The notes below the pieces were generated by a model that had not been told where the DNA came from, searched no databases, and saw nothing but the letters and a program-made list of their open reading frames with translations. Source: Saccoglossus kowalevskii (lineage: Eukaryota > Hemichordata > Enteropneusta > Harrimaniidae). Taken from it: DNA of 44,562 nt. Of the stretch, positions 1 through 10,121 are shown piece by piece. The DNA is taken from the NCBI RefSeq assembly GCF_000003605.2, contig NW_003106344.1, positions 1 to 44,562 of the forward strand, given 5' to 3'. The stretch's first letter is position 1. Every line of letters starts with the position of its first letter. The translations under genes and the position numbers were made by a program.

Positions 1-36
1 GCTTACCCCACTCAATTAAAATGGATAAATTGCATC

Positions 37-516
37 GTATGAGTATGAGTGTATTTGTTCTGTATATGTATTACTTTTAACTTATATTCGTACAATTATA
101 TATGAATTTAAATAAAGAGAACTAATATTAAAATTCCACGGTGTTTCTGACGCAAGTTGTATTGAACAAAATGCGGTTATCCTATTGAAAGTGCACTCAA
201 TTGGTTGTTTCATCTTCTCCAGTGGCACAATCGGTTAGCGCGCCGTACTTATAAGGCAGTACTGCTCGGTTACAGAGTAATACGGAGGTTGTGAGTTCGA
301 GCCTCACCTGGGGAATGAGTATGTTTTGAATCCACGAATTGGAGAATAATTGAATCGAAACACTTATGATCGCAAATTCCATTCGCGATCCAATCTCCAG
401 CATTTAGTTTCATCTAATTTAAATGACATCGATCGCCATTTATATGGTCGCAAAATACGTCGAATTTGAGTTAAAAGACCTGCTTAACCCCACTCAATTA
501 AAATGGATAAATGGCA
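37..516 (+). repeat. tRNA-only short unit (forkhead gene deleted), first occurrence
   Basis: The spacer sequence ending in AAATTGCATC is joined directly to forkhead 3'UTR sequence (GTATGAGTATGAGTG) near base 36. The promoter and forkhead gene, about 1.46 kb, are therefore missing and only the 3'UTR, tRNA and spacer remain. The same junction recurs near 2453 and 9271, so one deletion was copied. An AATAAA from the lost gene's 3'UTR is at 111-116. Confidence 0.85.
216..315 (+). tRNA. tRNA-Ile(UAU): tRNA-Ile(UAU), intron-containing
   Basis: A 100-base gene that folds as a 74-nt isoleucine tRNA with a 26-base intron after position 37. The anticodon TAT lies in the loop C-T-T-A-T-A. The acceptor stem is TCTCCAG/CTGGGGA, with one U-G pair at 3:70. 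The anticodon stem CCGTA/TACGG is fully Watson-Crick. The T arm is GTGAG/CTCAC with loop TTCGAGC. The D stem keeps the A12-C23 mismatch seen in most copies. The intron differs from the common form at three or more sites and matches the copy at 30080. A TTTT Pol III terminator follows within about ten bases. Confidence 0.85.
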
Positions 517-840
517 TCACAGCTGACGTATATATCTAACTATAATTGCATGCAATCCTATGAAGTGCTGTTTTTTTATTTTAATTACCCAGTGTTTACC
601 AAGCCTGCTAAAAATGTCCAGTGGTGATGCACTATTTAGGCAGAAGAATAAATGTCATTGACTTGCTCAAGATGGTTATATAGTTCTACGATTTTGAGGG
701 CGCTGTTTAGCAGACTGTTTGTTTGAGCGCTATCTTGTGATCGTTTACTGATTGGCAAATTGAAATTACGGATGATCTATGTTCATTTCAAGAATGATAT
801 TCAATAATTTTCACGTACATTACATTTCATTTATCCATGC

Positions 841-847
841 TATAAAA
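841..847 (+). promoter_or_regulatory. TATA box of Fkh-1
   Basis: A TATAAAA box lies 271 bases before the Fkh-1 ATG. A TGTTTAC forkhead-type site is at 593-599. The downstream leader has lost the candidate splice acceptor: CAG became CAA at about 1036-1038. Confidence 0.6.
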
Positions 848-1111
848 CAATAACCCAATACACTTTATATAGATTATGTAACAGGTGAGATATTTATGAA
901 AGTGCGAAGCACATGATATTACGGATAACACAATAGGTGAATTTGTTCGATTATCGCCATTAAGTGCTGTATTTTAATTAGGAGTTAATGTCATTTGTTT
1001 TCCTGCTCTCTGATTGGGTTATTTTGAATAATATGCAAATTTCAATGTGACCTATGGTCTACCTTGTTGACTCAAACCATTCTTAAATTCAAAAAAAATA
1101 CATCATTCGAA

Positions 1112-1938
1112 ATGACGATGCACAATCCAAGAGGTAACTTAATGTATGTGGCAGATGTTTACTCACGCACACAGCATATGTATGCCAATCCACCGTATAC
1201 CAGTAATTTCAACTCTCACAGTACATTGTCATGCATAGACCGACCGGCGTATAGCTTCGTAGCACTATCGTCTTGGCTATAAAGTCATACGCAGAACAGA
1301 GGGCTACATTGAAAGATATCTACCGCTATATAGAGACAACTTGTCCGTATTATCGTGTGCAGGGCCCTTGCTGGAAGAATTCAATCCGTCATAACTTCTC
1401 TTTGAACAAATGCTTCATCAAGAGTCCTCGTAGTATACATGCCCTGACTCACGGTCATTTCTGGAGACTAGCAGAGGGTTGGAAAGAAATGTTTGCTGAA
1501 AGCGACTTCCGCCGCCGTCGTCGAGGATATAAGAAATCCAATAACCACGAGTTTATAACAACTAACAGCCAAGCGAAGGAGGATTATATTGCGCGATATA
1601 AACCTGAAAGCACGCCGTCGTCGGTGGAGTCATGCAAGAAACAGACGCCAAATTACGTTTACTCGATTACACATAGCGAGAGAACACAAGAAAGACATGT
1701 AAACAGAAAACAGATTAGTGACTTTAGTATTGCCAAAATACTACGTTGTCAGTCGAAACGAAAAGCCGGCCACTGTGATGTATCGGACAATAAAATGATT
1801 AAGCGTGTTGGACGTATTGTTAGTAATGTCACAAAAGACACTGCGCGTGACATTCCTGGTCAATCATTCAATGCAAGTAGTCAGATATCTTCAATTCGAG
1901 TCATTTTGTATTACCCACCAGTTTCAAGAAAGTTTTAA
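1112..1938 (+). pseudogene. Fkh-1: forkhead gene with a frameshift at the start of the forkhead domain
   Basis: The ATG reading frame matches the intact copies up to residue 51. A one-base T deletion near 1265 then shifts the frame to a stop at 1280-1282. The remainder, 1273-1938, is open in the other frame and still encodes helix 3, the wings and the EH1 motif. Missense changes fall at usually conserved sites: Pro46 of the R-P-P-Y-S motif is Ala, the helix-3 motif reads R-H-N-F-S, and Asp111 is Ala. The same deletion occurs in Fkh-3 and Fkh-5, so the defect arose once and spread by duplication. No functional protein with a complete domain is expected. Confidence 0.9.
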
Positions 1939-2149
1939 TAATAAACAGTGCTGCTAAATATCAGCCACGTATGAGTGTATTTGTTCTGTATATGTATTAC
2001 TTTTAACTTATATTCGTACAATTATATATGAACCGTCAAATTTAAATAAAGAGAACTAATATTAAAATTCCACGATATTTCTGACGCAAGTTGTATTGAA
2101 CAAAATGCGGTTATCCTATTGAAAGTGCACTCAATTTTTTGTTTCATCT

Positions 2150-2249
2150 TCCCCTGTGGCACAAACGGTTAGCACGCCGTACTTATATGGCAGTACTGCT
2201 CTGTTACTGAGTAATGCGGAGGTTGTGAGTTCGAGCCTCACCTGGGGAA
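2150..2249 (+). pseudogene. tRNA-Ile(UAU) pseudogene
   Basis: Full length with the TAT anticodon and 26-base intron, but position 6 is T (TCCCCTG against CTGGGGA, a U-U mismatch). The D arm has changes in the loop (AAACGG) and on the 3' side of the stem (GCAC), which break a further pair. It is probably poorly folded. The copy at 8968 shares these changes. Confidence 0.65.
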
Positions 2250-2453
2250 TGAGTATGTTTTGAATCCACGAATTGGAGAATAATTGAATCGAAACATTTC
2301 CAAATCGCAAATTCCATTCGCGATCCAATCTCCAGCATTTAGTTTCATCTAATTTAAATGACATCGATCGCCATTTATATGGTCGCAAAATACGTCGAAT
2401 TTGAGTTAAAAGACCTGCTTAACCCCACTCAATTAAAATGGATAAATTGCATC

Positions 2454-2812
2454 GTATGAGTATGAGTGTATTTGTTCTGTATATGTATTACTTTTAACTT
2501 ATATTCGTACAATTATATATGAATTTAAATAAAGAGAACTAATATTAAAATTCCACGATATTTCTGACGCAAGTTGTATTGAACAAAATGCGGTTGTTCT
2601 ATTGAAAGTGCACTCAATTGGTTGTTTCATCTTCTCCAGTGGCACAATCGGTTATCGCGCCAATCGGTTATCGCGCCGTACTTATATGGCAGTACTGCTC
2701 TGTTACTGAGTAATGCGGAGGTTGTGAGTTCGAGCCTCACCTGGGGAATGAGTATGTTTTGAATCCACGAATTGGAGAATAATTTGAATCGAAACATTTT
2801 CAAATCGCAAAT
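2454..2812 (+). repeat. Short tRNA-only unit joined to the next forkhead leader
   Basis: The left junction is the same spacer-to-3'UTR deletion as at base 36. At the right, near 2811-2812, spacer sequence 64 bases after the tRNA (TCGCAAAT) jumps straight to GGCATTTGTTTTCC. In other units that motif lies about 120 bases before the forkhead ATG. The TATA box, donor site and forkhead-type sites are therefore absent before Fkh-2. Confidence 0.85.
2633..2748 (+). pseudogene. tRNA-Ile(UAU) pseudogene with a duplicated D arm
   Basis: A 16-base direct duplication (CAATCGGTTATCGCGC twice) doubles the D loop and the 3' side of the D stem, so the gene is 116 bases long. The anticodon arm, intron, T arm and acceptor stem are otherwise normal. 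The duplicated A-box region makes a functional tRNA unlikely. Confidence 0.85.
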
Positions 2813-2934
2813 GGCATTTGTTTTCCTGCTCTCTGATTGGGTTATTTTGAGTAATATGCAGATTTCAAGGTGACTTATGGTCTACCTTGTTGACTCAAAC
2901 CATTCTTAAATTCACAAAAAATACATCATTCGAG

Positions 2935-3762
2935 ATGACGATGCACAATCCAAGAGGTAACTTAATGTATGCTGCAGATGTTTACTCACGCACACAGCAT
3001 ATGTATGCCAATCCACCGTATACCAGTAATTTCAACTCTCACAGTACATTGTCATGCACAGACCGACCGCCGTATAGCTTCGTAGCGCTTATCGTCTTGG
3101 CTATAAGGTCATACGCGGAACAGAGGGCTACATTGAAAGATGTCTACCGCTATATAGAGACAACTTTTCCGTATTATCGTGTGAAGAGCCTTGGCTGGAA
3201 GAATTCAATCCGTCATAACCTCTCTTTGAACAATTGCTTCATCAAGAGTCCTCGTAGTATACATGACCTGACTCACGGTCATTTCTGGAGACTAGCAGAG
3301 GGTTGGAAAGAAATGTTTGCTGAAAGTGACTTCCGCCGCCGTCGTCGAGGATATAAGAAATCCAATAACCACGAGTTTATAACAACTAACAGCCAAGCGA
3401 ACGAGGATTATATTGCGCGATATAAACATGAAAGCACGCCGTCGTCGGTGGAGTCATGCAAGAAACAGACGCTAAATTACGTTTACTCGATTACACATAG
3501 CGAGAGAACACAAGAAAGACATGTAAACGGAAATGAGTTTAGTGACTTTAGTATTGCCAAAATACTACGTTGTCAGTCGAAACGAAAAGCCGGCCACTGT
3601 GATGTATCGGACAATAAAAGGATTAAACGTGTTGGACGTATTGTTAGTAATGTCACAAAAGACACTGCGCGTGACATTCCTGGCCAATCTTTCAATGCAA
3701 GTAGTCAGATATCTTCAATTCGAGTCATTTTGTATTACCCATCAGTTTCAAGAAAGTTTTAA
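2935..3762 (+). CDS. Fkh-2: intact forkhead/EH1 protein, promoter region deleted
   Basis: Predicted nuclear DNA-binding protein of 275 residues. The forkhead domain spans about residues 44-141: [10 protein letters not shown] at 44-53, recognition helix W-K-N-S-I-R-H-N-L-S-L at 88-98, and a wing region with G-H-F-W-R-L at 115-120. It ends in the basic run R-R-R-R-R-G-Y-K-K at 134-142, a likely nuclear localisation signal. An EH1-type motif F-S-I-A-K-I-L at 205-211 predicts Groucho/TLE binding and repression. The start is the ATG 16 codons into the longer frame: that frame begins only with TTG, and in Fkh-14 and Fkh-18 indels just upstream break it. Residue 86 is Leu instead of Pro. The normal upstream 700 bases with the TATA box are missing, so expression would need another promoter. 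AATAAA signals follow the stop and lie at 3869-3874. Confidence 0.85.
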   Translation: MTMHNPRGNLMYAADVYSRTQHMYANPPYTSNFNSHSTLSCTDRPPYSFVALIVLAIRSYAEQRATLKDVYRYIETTFPYYRVKSLGWKNSIRHNLSLNNCFIKSPRSIHDLTHGHFWRLAEGWKEMFAESDFRRRRRGYKKSNNHEFITTNSQANEDYIARYKHESTPSSVESCKKQTLNYVYSITHSERTQERHVNGNEFSDFSIAKILRCQSKRKAGHCDVSDNKRIKRVGRIVSNVTKDTARDIPGQSFNASSQISSIRVILYYPSVSRKF

Positions 3763-3973
3763 TAATAAACCGTGCTGCTAAATATCAGCTACGTGTGAGT
3801 GTATTTGTTCTGTATATGTATTACTTTTAACTTATATTCGTACAATTATATATGAACCGTCAAATTTAAATAAAGAGAACTAATATTAAAATTCCACGAT
3901 ATTTCTGACGCAAGTTGTATTGAACAAAATGCGGTTATCCTATTGAACGTGCCCTCAATTGGTTGTTTCATCT

Positions 3974-4073
3974 TCCCCAGTGGCACAATCGGTTAGCGCG
4001 CCGTACTTATATGGCAGTACTGCTCTGTTACTGAGTAATGCGGAGGTTGTGAGTTCGAGCCTCACTTGGGGAA
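3974..4073 (+). tRNA. tRNA-Ile(UAU): tRNA-Ile(UAU), intron-containing
   Basis: The acceptor is TCCCCAG/TTGGGGA with a G-U pair at 7:66 and an A73 discriminator. The anticodon stem is CCGTA/TGCGG with one U-G pair and the anticodon is TAT. The intron is 26 bases. The T loop TTCGAGC forms the B box. The downstream TTTT is present. The D stem has the common A12-C23 mismatch. Confidence 0.85.
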
Positions 4074-4595
4074 TGAGTATGTTTTGAATCCACGAATTGG
4101 AGAATAATTGAATCGAAACATTTCCAAATCGCAAATTCCATTCGCGATCCAATCCCCAGCATTTAGTTTCATCTAATTTAAATGACATCGATCGCCATTT
4201 ATATGGTCGCAAAATACGTCGAATTTGAGTTAAAAGACCTGCTTAACCCGACTCAATTAAAATGGATAAATGTCATCACAGCTAACGTATATATCTAACT
4301 ATAATTGCATGCAATCCTATGAAGTGCTGTTTTTTTTTACTTTATTTACCCAGTGTTTACCAAGCCAAACGTCCAGTGGTGATGCACTATTTAGGCAGAA
4401 GAATAAATGTCATTGACTTGCTCAAGACGGTTGTATAGTTCTACGATTTTGAGGGCACTGTTTTTCAGACTGATTGTGTGAGCGCTATCTTGTGATCGTT
4501 TACTGATTGGCAAATTGAAATGACGGATGATCTATGTTCATTTCAAGAATGATATTTAATAATTTTCACGTATATTACATTTCATTGATCCATGC

Positions 4596-4602
4596 TATAA
4601 AA
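4596..4602 (+). promoter_or_regulatory. TATA box of Fkh-3
   Basis: TATAAAA, 271 bases before the pseudogene start codon. The candidate intron donor CAG|GTGAGA follows, but the acceptor is lost (CAA). Confidence 0.55.
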
Positions 4603-4866
4603 CAATAACCCAATACACTTTATATAGATTATGTAACAGGTGAGATATTTATGAAAGTGCGAAACACATGATATTACGGATAACACAATAGGTGAATTTG
4701 TTCGATTATCGCCATTAAGTGCTGTATTTTAATTAGGAGTTAATGTCATTTGTTTTCCTGCTCTCTGATTGGGTTATTTTGAATAATATGCAAATTTCAA
4801 TGTGACCTATGGTCAACCTTGTTGACTCAAACCATTCTTAAATTCACAAAAAATACATCATTCGAA

Positions 4867-5694
4867 ATGACGATGCACAATCCAAGATGTAACTTAACGT
4901 ATGCTGTAGATGTTTAAACACGCACACAACATATGTATGCCAATCCACCGTTCACCAGTAATTTCAACTCTCACAGTACATTGTCATGCATAGACCGACC
5001 GCCGTATAGCTTCGTAGCACTATCGTCTTGGCTATAAGGTCATACGCGGAACAGAGGGCTACATTGAAAGATATCTACCTCTATATAGAGACAACTATTC
5101 CGTATTATCGTGTGAAGAGCCTTGGCTGGAAGAATTCAATCCGTCATAACCTCTCTTTGAACAATTGCTTCATCAAGAGTCCTCGTAGTATACATGACCT
5201 GACACACGGTCATTTCTGGAGACTAGCAGAGGGTTGGAAAGAAATGTTTGCTGAAAGTGACTTCCGCCGCCGTCGTCGAGGATATAAGAAATCCAATAAC
5301 CACGAGTTTATAACAACTAACAGCCAAGCGAACGAGGATTATATATTGCGCGATATAAACCTGAAAGCACGCCGTCGTCGGTGGAGCCATGCAAGAAACA
5401 GACGCCAAATTACGTTTCCTCGATTACACATAGCGAGAGAACACAAGAAAGACATGTAAACGGAAAACGGTTTAGTGACTTTAGTATTGCCAAAATACTA
5501 CGTTGTCAGTCGAAACGAAAAGCCGGCCACTGTGATGTATCGGACAATAAAGGATTAAACGTGTTGGACGTATTGTTAGTAATGTCAAAAAAGACACTGC
5601 GCGTGACATTCCTGGCCAATCTTTCAATGCAAGTAGTCAGATATCTTCAATTCGAGTCATTTTGTATTATCCACCAGTTTCAAGAAAGTTTTAA
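4867..5694 (+). pseudogene. Fkh-3: multiply broken forkhead gene
   Basis: The reading frame is interrupted four times. Codon 17 is TAA at 4915-4917, where intact copies have Tyr. The one-base deletion shared with Fkh-1 and Fkh-5 is at about 5021. There is a two-base TA insertion near 5343 and a one-base deletion in the AAAAGG run near 5548. The domain sequence is otherwise close to Fkh-2 (S-L-G-W-K-N-S). The tRNA that should follow is cut off after its first 19 bases. Confidence 0.92.
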
Positions 5695-5905
5695 TAATAC
5701 ACCGTGCTGCTAAATATCAGCTACGTGTGAGTGGATTTGTTCTGTATATGTATTACTTTTAACTTATATTCGTACAATTATATATGAACCGTCAAATTTA
5801 AATAAAGAGAACTAATATTAAAATTCCACGATATTTCTGACGCAAGTTGTATTGAACAAAATGCGGTTATCCTATTGAAAGTGCACTCAATTAGTTGTTT
5901 CATCT

Positions 5906-5924
5906 TCCCCAGTGGCACAATCGG
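5906..5924 (+). pseudogene. tRNA-Ile 5' fragment fused to the next forkhead leader
   Basis: Only the first 19 bases of the tRNA (acceptor 5' strand through G19 of the D loop) remain. They are followed directly by CTATAAGGTGACTTATGG, the leader of Fkh-4. The rest of the tRNA, the whole spacer and the forkhead promoter are deleted, roughly 1 kb in all. Confidence 0.9.
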
Positions 5925-5996
5925 CTATAAGGTGACTTATGGTCTACCTTGTTGATTCAAACCATTCTTAAATTCACAAGAAATACATCATTCGAG

Positions 5997-6822
5997 ATGA
6001 CGATGCACACTCCAAGAGGTAACTTAATGTATGCTGCAGATATTTACTCACGCACGCAGCATATGTATGCCAATCCACCGTATACCAGTATTTTCAACTC
6101 TCACAGTACATTGTCATGCATAGACCGACCGCCGTATAGCTTCGTAGCACTTATCGTCTTGGCTATAAGGTCATACGCGAAACAGAGGGCTACATTGAAA
6201 GATATATACCGCTATATAGAGACAACTTTTCCGTATTATCGTGTGACGAGCCCTGGCTGGAAGAATTCAATCTGTCATAACCTCTCTTTGAACAATTGCT
6301 TCATCAAGAGTCTCGTAGTATACATGACGTGACTCACGGTCATTTTTGGAGACTAGCAGAGGGTTGGAAAGAAATGTTTGCTGAAAGCGACTTCCGCCCC
6401 GTCGTCGAGGATATAAGACATCCAATAACCACGAGTATATAACAACTAACAGCCAAGCGAACGAGGATTGTATTGCGCGATATAAACCTGAAATCACGCC
6501 GTCGTCGGTGGAGTCATGCAAGAAACAGACGCCAAATTACGTTTACTCGATTACACATAGCGAGAGAACACAAGAAAGACATGTAAACGGAAAACAGTTT
6601 AGTGACTTTAGTATTGCCAAAATACTACGTTGTCAGTCGAAACGAAAAGCCGGCCACTGTGATGTATCGGACAATAAAAGGATTAAACGTGTTGGACGTA
6701 TTGTTAGTAATGTCACAAAAGACACTGCGCGTGACATTCCTAGTCAATCTTTCAATGCAAGTAGTCAGATATCTTCAATTCGAGTCATTTTGTATTACCC
6801 ACCAGTTTCAAGAAAGTTTTAA
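5997..6822 (+). pseudogene. Fkh-4: frameshifted, promoterless forkhead gene
   Basis: The frame is open from the ATG through helix 3, where Arg93 is Cys (I-C-H-N-L-S). A one-base deletion near 6311 then ends it at 6332, inside the domain. A second one-base deletion near 6397 lies in the arginine-rich stretch. The last part, 6508-6822, is open again and encodes the EH1 motif and tail. With the upstream junction at 5924 the copy also lacks TATA and enhancer-like sites. Confidence 0.92.
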
Positions 6823-7025
6823 TAATAAACCGTGCTGCTAAATATCAGCTACGTATGAGTGTATTTGTTCTGTATATGTATTACTTTTAACTTATATTCG
6901 TACAATTATATATGAATTTAAATAAAGAGAACTAATATTAAAATTCCACGGTATTTCTGACGCAAGTTGTATTGAACAAAATGCGGTTGTTCTATTGAAA
7001 GTGCACTCAATTGGTTGTTTCATCT

Positions 7026-7125
7026 TCTCCAGTGGCACAATCGGTTAGCGCGCCGTACTTATATGGCAGTACTGCTCTGTTACTGAGTAATGCGGAGGTT
7101 GTGAGTTCGAGCCTCACCTGGGGAA
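7026..7125 (+). tRNA. tRNA-Ile(UAU): tRNA-Ile(UAU), intron-containing
   Basis: Same acceptor variant as at 216 (TCTCCAG, U3-G70), with the common intron form. The anticodon stem is CCGTA/TGCGG and the TTTT terminator is intact. Confidence 0.83.
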
Positions 7126-7657
7126 TGAGTATGTTTTGAATCCACAAATTGGAGAATAATTTGAATCGAAACACTTATGATCGCAAATTCCATTCGCGAT
7201 CCAATCTCCAGCATTTAGTTTCATCTAATTTAAATGACATAGATCGCCATTTATATGGTCGCAAAATACGTCGAATTTGAGTTAAAAGACCTGCTTAACC
7301 CCACTCAAATAAAATGGGTAAATGGCATCACAGCTGACGTATATATCTAACTATAATTGCATGCAATCCTATGAAGTGCTGTTTTTTACTTTATTTACCC
7401 AGTGTTTACCAAGCCTGCTAAAAACGACTAGTGGTGATGCACTATTTAGGCAGAAGAATAAATGTCATTGACTTGCTCAAGACGGTTACTAGTATATAGT
7501 TCTACGATTTTGAGGGCGCTGTTTAGCAGACTGTTTGTTTGAGCGCTATCTTGTGATAGTTTACTGATTGGCAAATTGAAAATTACGGATGATCTATGTT
7601 CATTTCAAGAATGATATTCAATAATTTTCACGTACATTACATTTCATTTATACATGC

Positions 7658-7664
7658 TACAAAA
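7658..7664 (+). promoter_or_regulatory. Mutated TATA box of Fkh-5
   Basis: The box reads TACAAAA where the other copies have TATAAAA, 272 bases before the Fkh-5 ATG. The coding region is also a pseudogene. Confidence 0.55.
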
Positions 7665-7929
7665 CAATAAACCCAATACACTTTTATATAGATTTATGTA
7701 ACAGGTGAGATATTTATGAAAGTGCGAAGCACATGATATTACGGATAACACAATAGGTGAATTTGTTCGATTATCGCCATAAGTGCTGTATTTTATTTAG
7801 GAGTTAATGTCATTTGTTTCCTGCTCTCTGATTGGGTTATTTTAAATAATATGCAAATTTCAATGTGACTTATGGTCTACCTTGTTGACTCAAACCATTC
7901 TTAAATTCACAAAAAATACATCATTCGAA

Positions 7930-8756
7930 ATGACGATGCACAATCCAAGAGGTAACTTAATGTATGTGGCAGATGTTTACTCACGCACACAGCATATGTA
8001 TGCCAATCCACCGTATACCAGTAATTTCAACTCTCACAGTACATTGTCATGCATAGACCGACCGGCGTATAGCTTCGTAGCACTATCGTCTTGGCTATAA
8101 AGTCATACGCAGAACAGAGGGCTACATTGAAAGATATCTACCGCTATATAGAGACAACTTGTCCGTATTATCGTGTGCAGGGCCCTTGCTGGAAGAATTC
8201 AATCCGTCATAACTTCTCTTTGAACAAATGCTTCATCAAGAGTCCTCGTAGTATACATGCCCTGACTCACGGTCATTTCTGGAGACTAGCAGAGGGTTGG
8301 AAAGAAATGTTTGCTGAAAGCGACTTCCGCCGCCGTCGTCGAGGATATAAGAAATCCAATAACCACGAGTTTATAACAACTAACAGCCAAGCGAAGGAGG
8401 ATTATATTGCGCGATATAAACCTGAAAGCACGCCGTCGTCGGTGGAGTCATGCAAGAAACAGACGCCAAATTACGTTTACTCGATTACACATAGCGAGAG
8501 AACACAAGAAAGACATGTAAACAGAAAACAGATTAGTGACTTTAGTATTGCCAAAATACTACGTTGTCAGTCGAAACGAAAAGCCGGCCACTGTGATGTA
8601 TCGGACAATAAAATGATTAAGCGTGTTGGACGTATTGTTAGTAATGTCACAAAAGACACTGCGCGTGACATTCCTGGTCAATCATTCAATGCAAGTAGTC
8701 AGATATCTTCAATTCGAGTCATTTTGTATTACCCACCAGTTTCAAGAAAGTTTTAA
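7930..8756 (+). pseudogene. Fkh-5: near-identical duplicate of pseudogene Fkh-1
   Basis: It carries the same one-base deletion in G-C-A-C-T-A-T-C near 8083 and the same missense set as Fkh-1 (P46A, R-H-N-F-S, D111A). The two copies lie at a constant offset of 6818 bases, which continues through the following tRNA and tRNA-only unit. This shows that a block of about 1.8 kb or more was copied after the gene had already died. Its TATA box and candidate splice acceptor are also mutated. Confidence 0.92.
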
Positions 8757-8967
8757 TAATAAACAGTGCTGCTAAATATCAGCCACGTATGAGTGTATTT
8801 GTTCTGTATATGTATTACTTTTAACTTATATTCGTACAATTATATATGAACCGTCAAATTTAAATAAAGAGAACTAATATTAAAATTCCACGATATTTCT
8901 GACGCAAGTTGTATTGAACAAAATGCGGTTATCCTATTGAAAGTGCACTCAATTTTTTGTTTCATCT

Positions 8968-9067
8968 TCCCCTGTGGCACAAACGGTTAGCACGCCGTAC
9001 TTATATGGCAGTACTGCTTTGTTACTGAGTAATGCGGAGGTTGTGAGTTCGAGCCTCAACTGGGGAA
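8968..9067 (+). pseudogene. tRNA-Ile(UAU) pseudogene with lost terminator
   Basis: It shares the position-6 and D-arm changes of the copy at 2150. In addition C65 is A (CTCAAC), which opens the T stem. The Pol III terminator TTTT has become TGTT (GTATGTGTTG). Confidence 0.75.
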
Positions 9068-9271
9068 TGAGTATGTGTTGAATCCACGAATTGGAGAATA
9101 ATTGAATCGAAACATTTCCAAATCGCAAATTCCATTCGCGATCCAATCTCCAGCATTTAGTTTCATCTAATTTAAATGACATCGATCGCCATTTATATGG
9201 TCGCAAAATACGTCGAATTTGAGTTAAAAGACCTGCTTAACCCCACTCAATTAAAATGGATAAATTGCATC

Positions 9272-9752
9272 GTATGAGTATGAGTGTATTTGTTCTGTAT
9301 ATGTATTACTTTTAACTTATATTCGTACAATTATATATGAATTTAAATAAAGAGAACTAATATTAAAATTCCACGATATTTCTGACGCAAGTTGTATTGA
9401 ACAAAATGCGGTTGTTCTATTGAAAGTGCACTCAATTGGTTGTTTCATCTTCTCCAGTGGCACAATCGGTTATCGCGCCGTACTTATATGGCAGTACTGC
9501 TCTGTTACTGAGTAATGCGGAGGTTGTGAGTTCGAGCCTCACCTGGGGAATGAGTATGTTTTGAATCCACGAATTGGAGAATAATTTGAATCGAAACACT
9601 TATGATCGCAAATTCCATTCGCGATCCAATCTCCAGCATTTAGTTTCATCTAATTTAAATGACATAGATCGCCATTTATATGGTCGCATAATACGTCGAA
9701 TTTGAGTTAAAAGACCTGCTTAACCCGACTCAATTAAAATGGATAAATTGCA
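9272..9752 (+). repeat. tRNA-only short unit, third copy of the same deletion junction
   Basis: The junction AAATTGCATC|GTATGAGTATG at about 9271 is identical to those near 36 and 2453. Unlike the 2454 unit, it continues through a complete spacer into the Fkh-6 promoter. Confidence 0.85.
9451..9550 (+). tRNA. tRNA-Ile(UAU): tRNA-Ile(UAU), D-stem variant
   Basis: The acceptor is TCTCCAG/CTGGGGA and the anticodon arm, intron and T arm are normal. Position 22 is T instead of G (GGTTATCGC). This removes a second D-stem pair and weakens the case for function. The TTTT terminator is present. Confidence 0.65.
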
Positions 9753-9830
9753 TCACAGCTGACGTATATATCTAACTATAATTGCATGCAATCCTATGAA
9801 GTGCTGTTTTTTTTTACTTTATTTACCCAG

Positions 9831-10084
9831 TGTTTACCAAGCCTGCTAAAATCGTCAAGTGGTAATGCACTATTTAGGCAGAAGAATAAATGTCATTGAC
9901 TTGCTCAAGACGGTTATATAGTTTTACGATTTTGAGGGCGCTGTTTAGCAGACTGTTTGTTTGGGCGCTATCTTGTGATAGTTTACTGATTGGCAAATTG
10001 AAAAAAGGATGATCTATGTTCATTTCAAGAATGATATTCAATAATTTTCACGTACATTACATTTCATTTATCCATTCTATAAAA
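9831..10084 (+). promoter_or_regulatory. Upstream region of Fkh-6, representative of the array promoter
   Basis: TGTTTAC at 9831-9837 is a perfect forkhead consensus core (reverse GTAAACA). TGTTTGT at 9954-9960 also fits. AGTTTAC at about 9980-9986 (CGTTTAC in most copies) is a third related core. An inverted CCAAT box (ATTGG) is at 9989-9993. The TATA box TATAAAA is at 10078-10084, 271 bases before the ATG. In Fkh-22 the first site is TGGTTAC. Forkhead sites before a forkhead gene suggest auto- or cross-regulation; this is inference. Confidence 0.6.
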
Positions 10085-10121
10085 CAATAACCCAATACAC
10101 TTTATATAGATTATGTAACAC

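Noticed and set aside
2131..2388. Recurrent minus-strand ORFs of 65-107 codons containing R-L-E-L-T-T-S-A-L-L
   Set aside because: They are antisense readings through the tRNA-Ile gene and its flanks. Peptides of this kind are a well-known artefact of translated tRNA genes, and they change length freely between units.
9771..9779. GCTGACGTA (CRE/AP-1-like with adjacent E-box CAGCTG) in the spacers
   Set aside because: It is present in most units, but it lies about 300 bases upstream of TATA, is short, and such matches are common by chance; too little to call a site.
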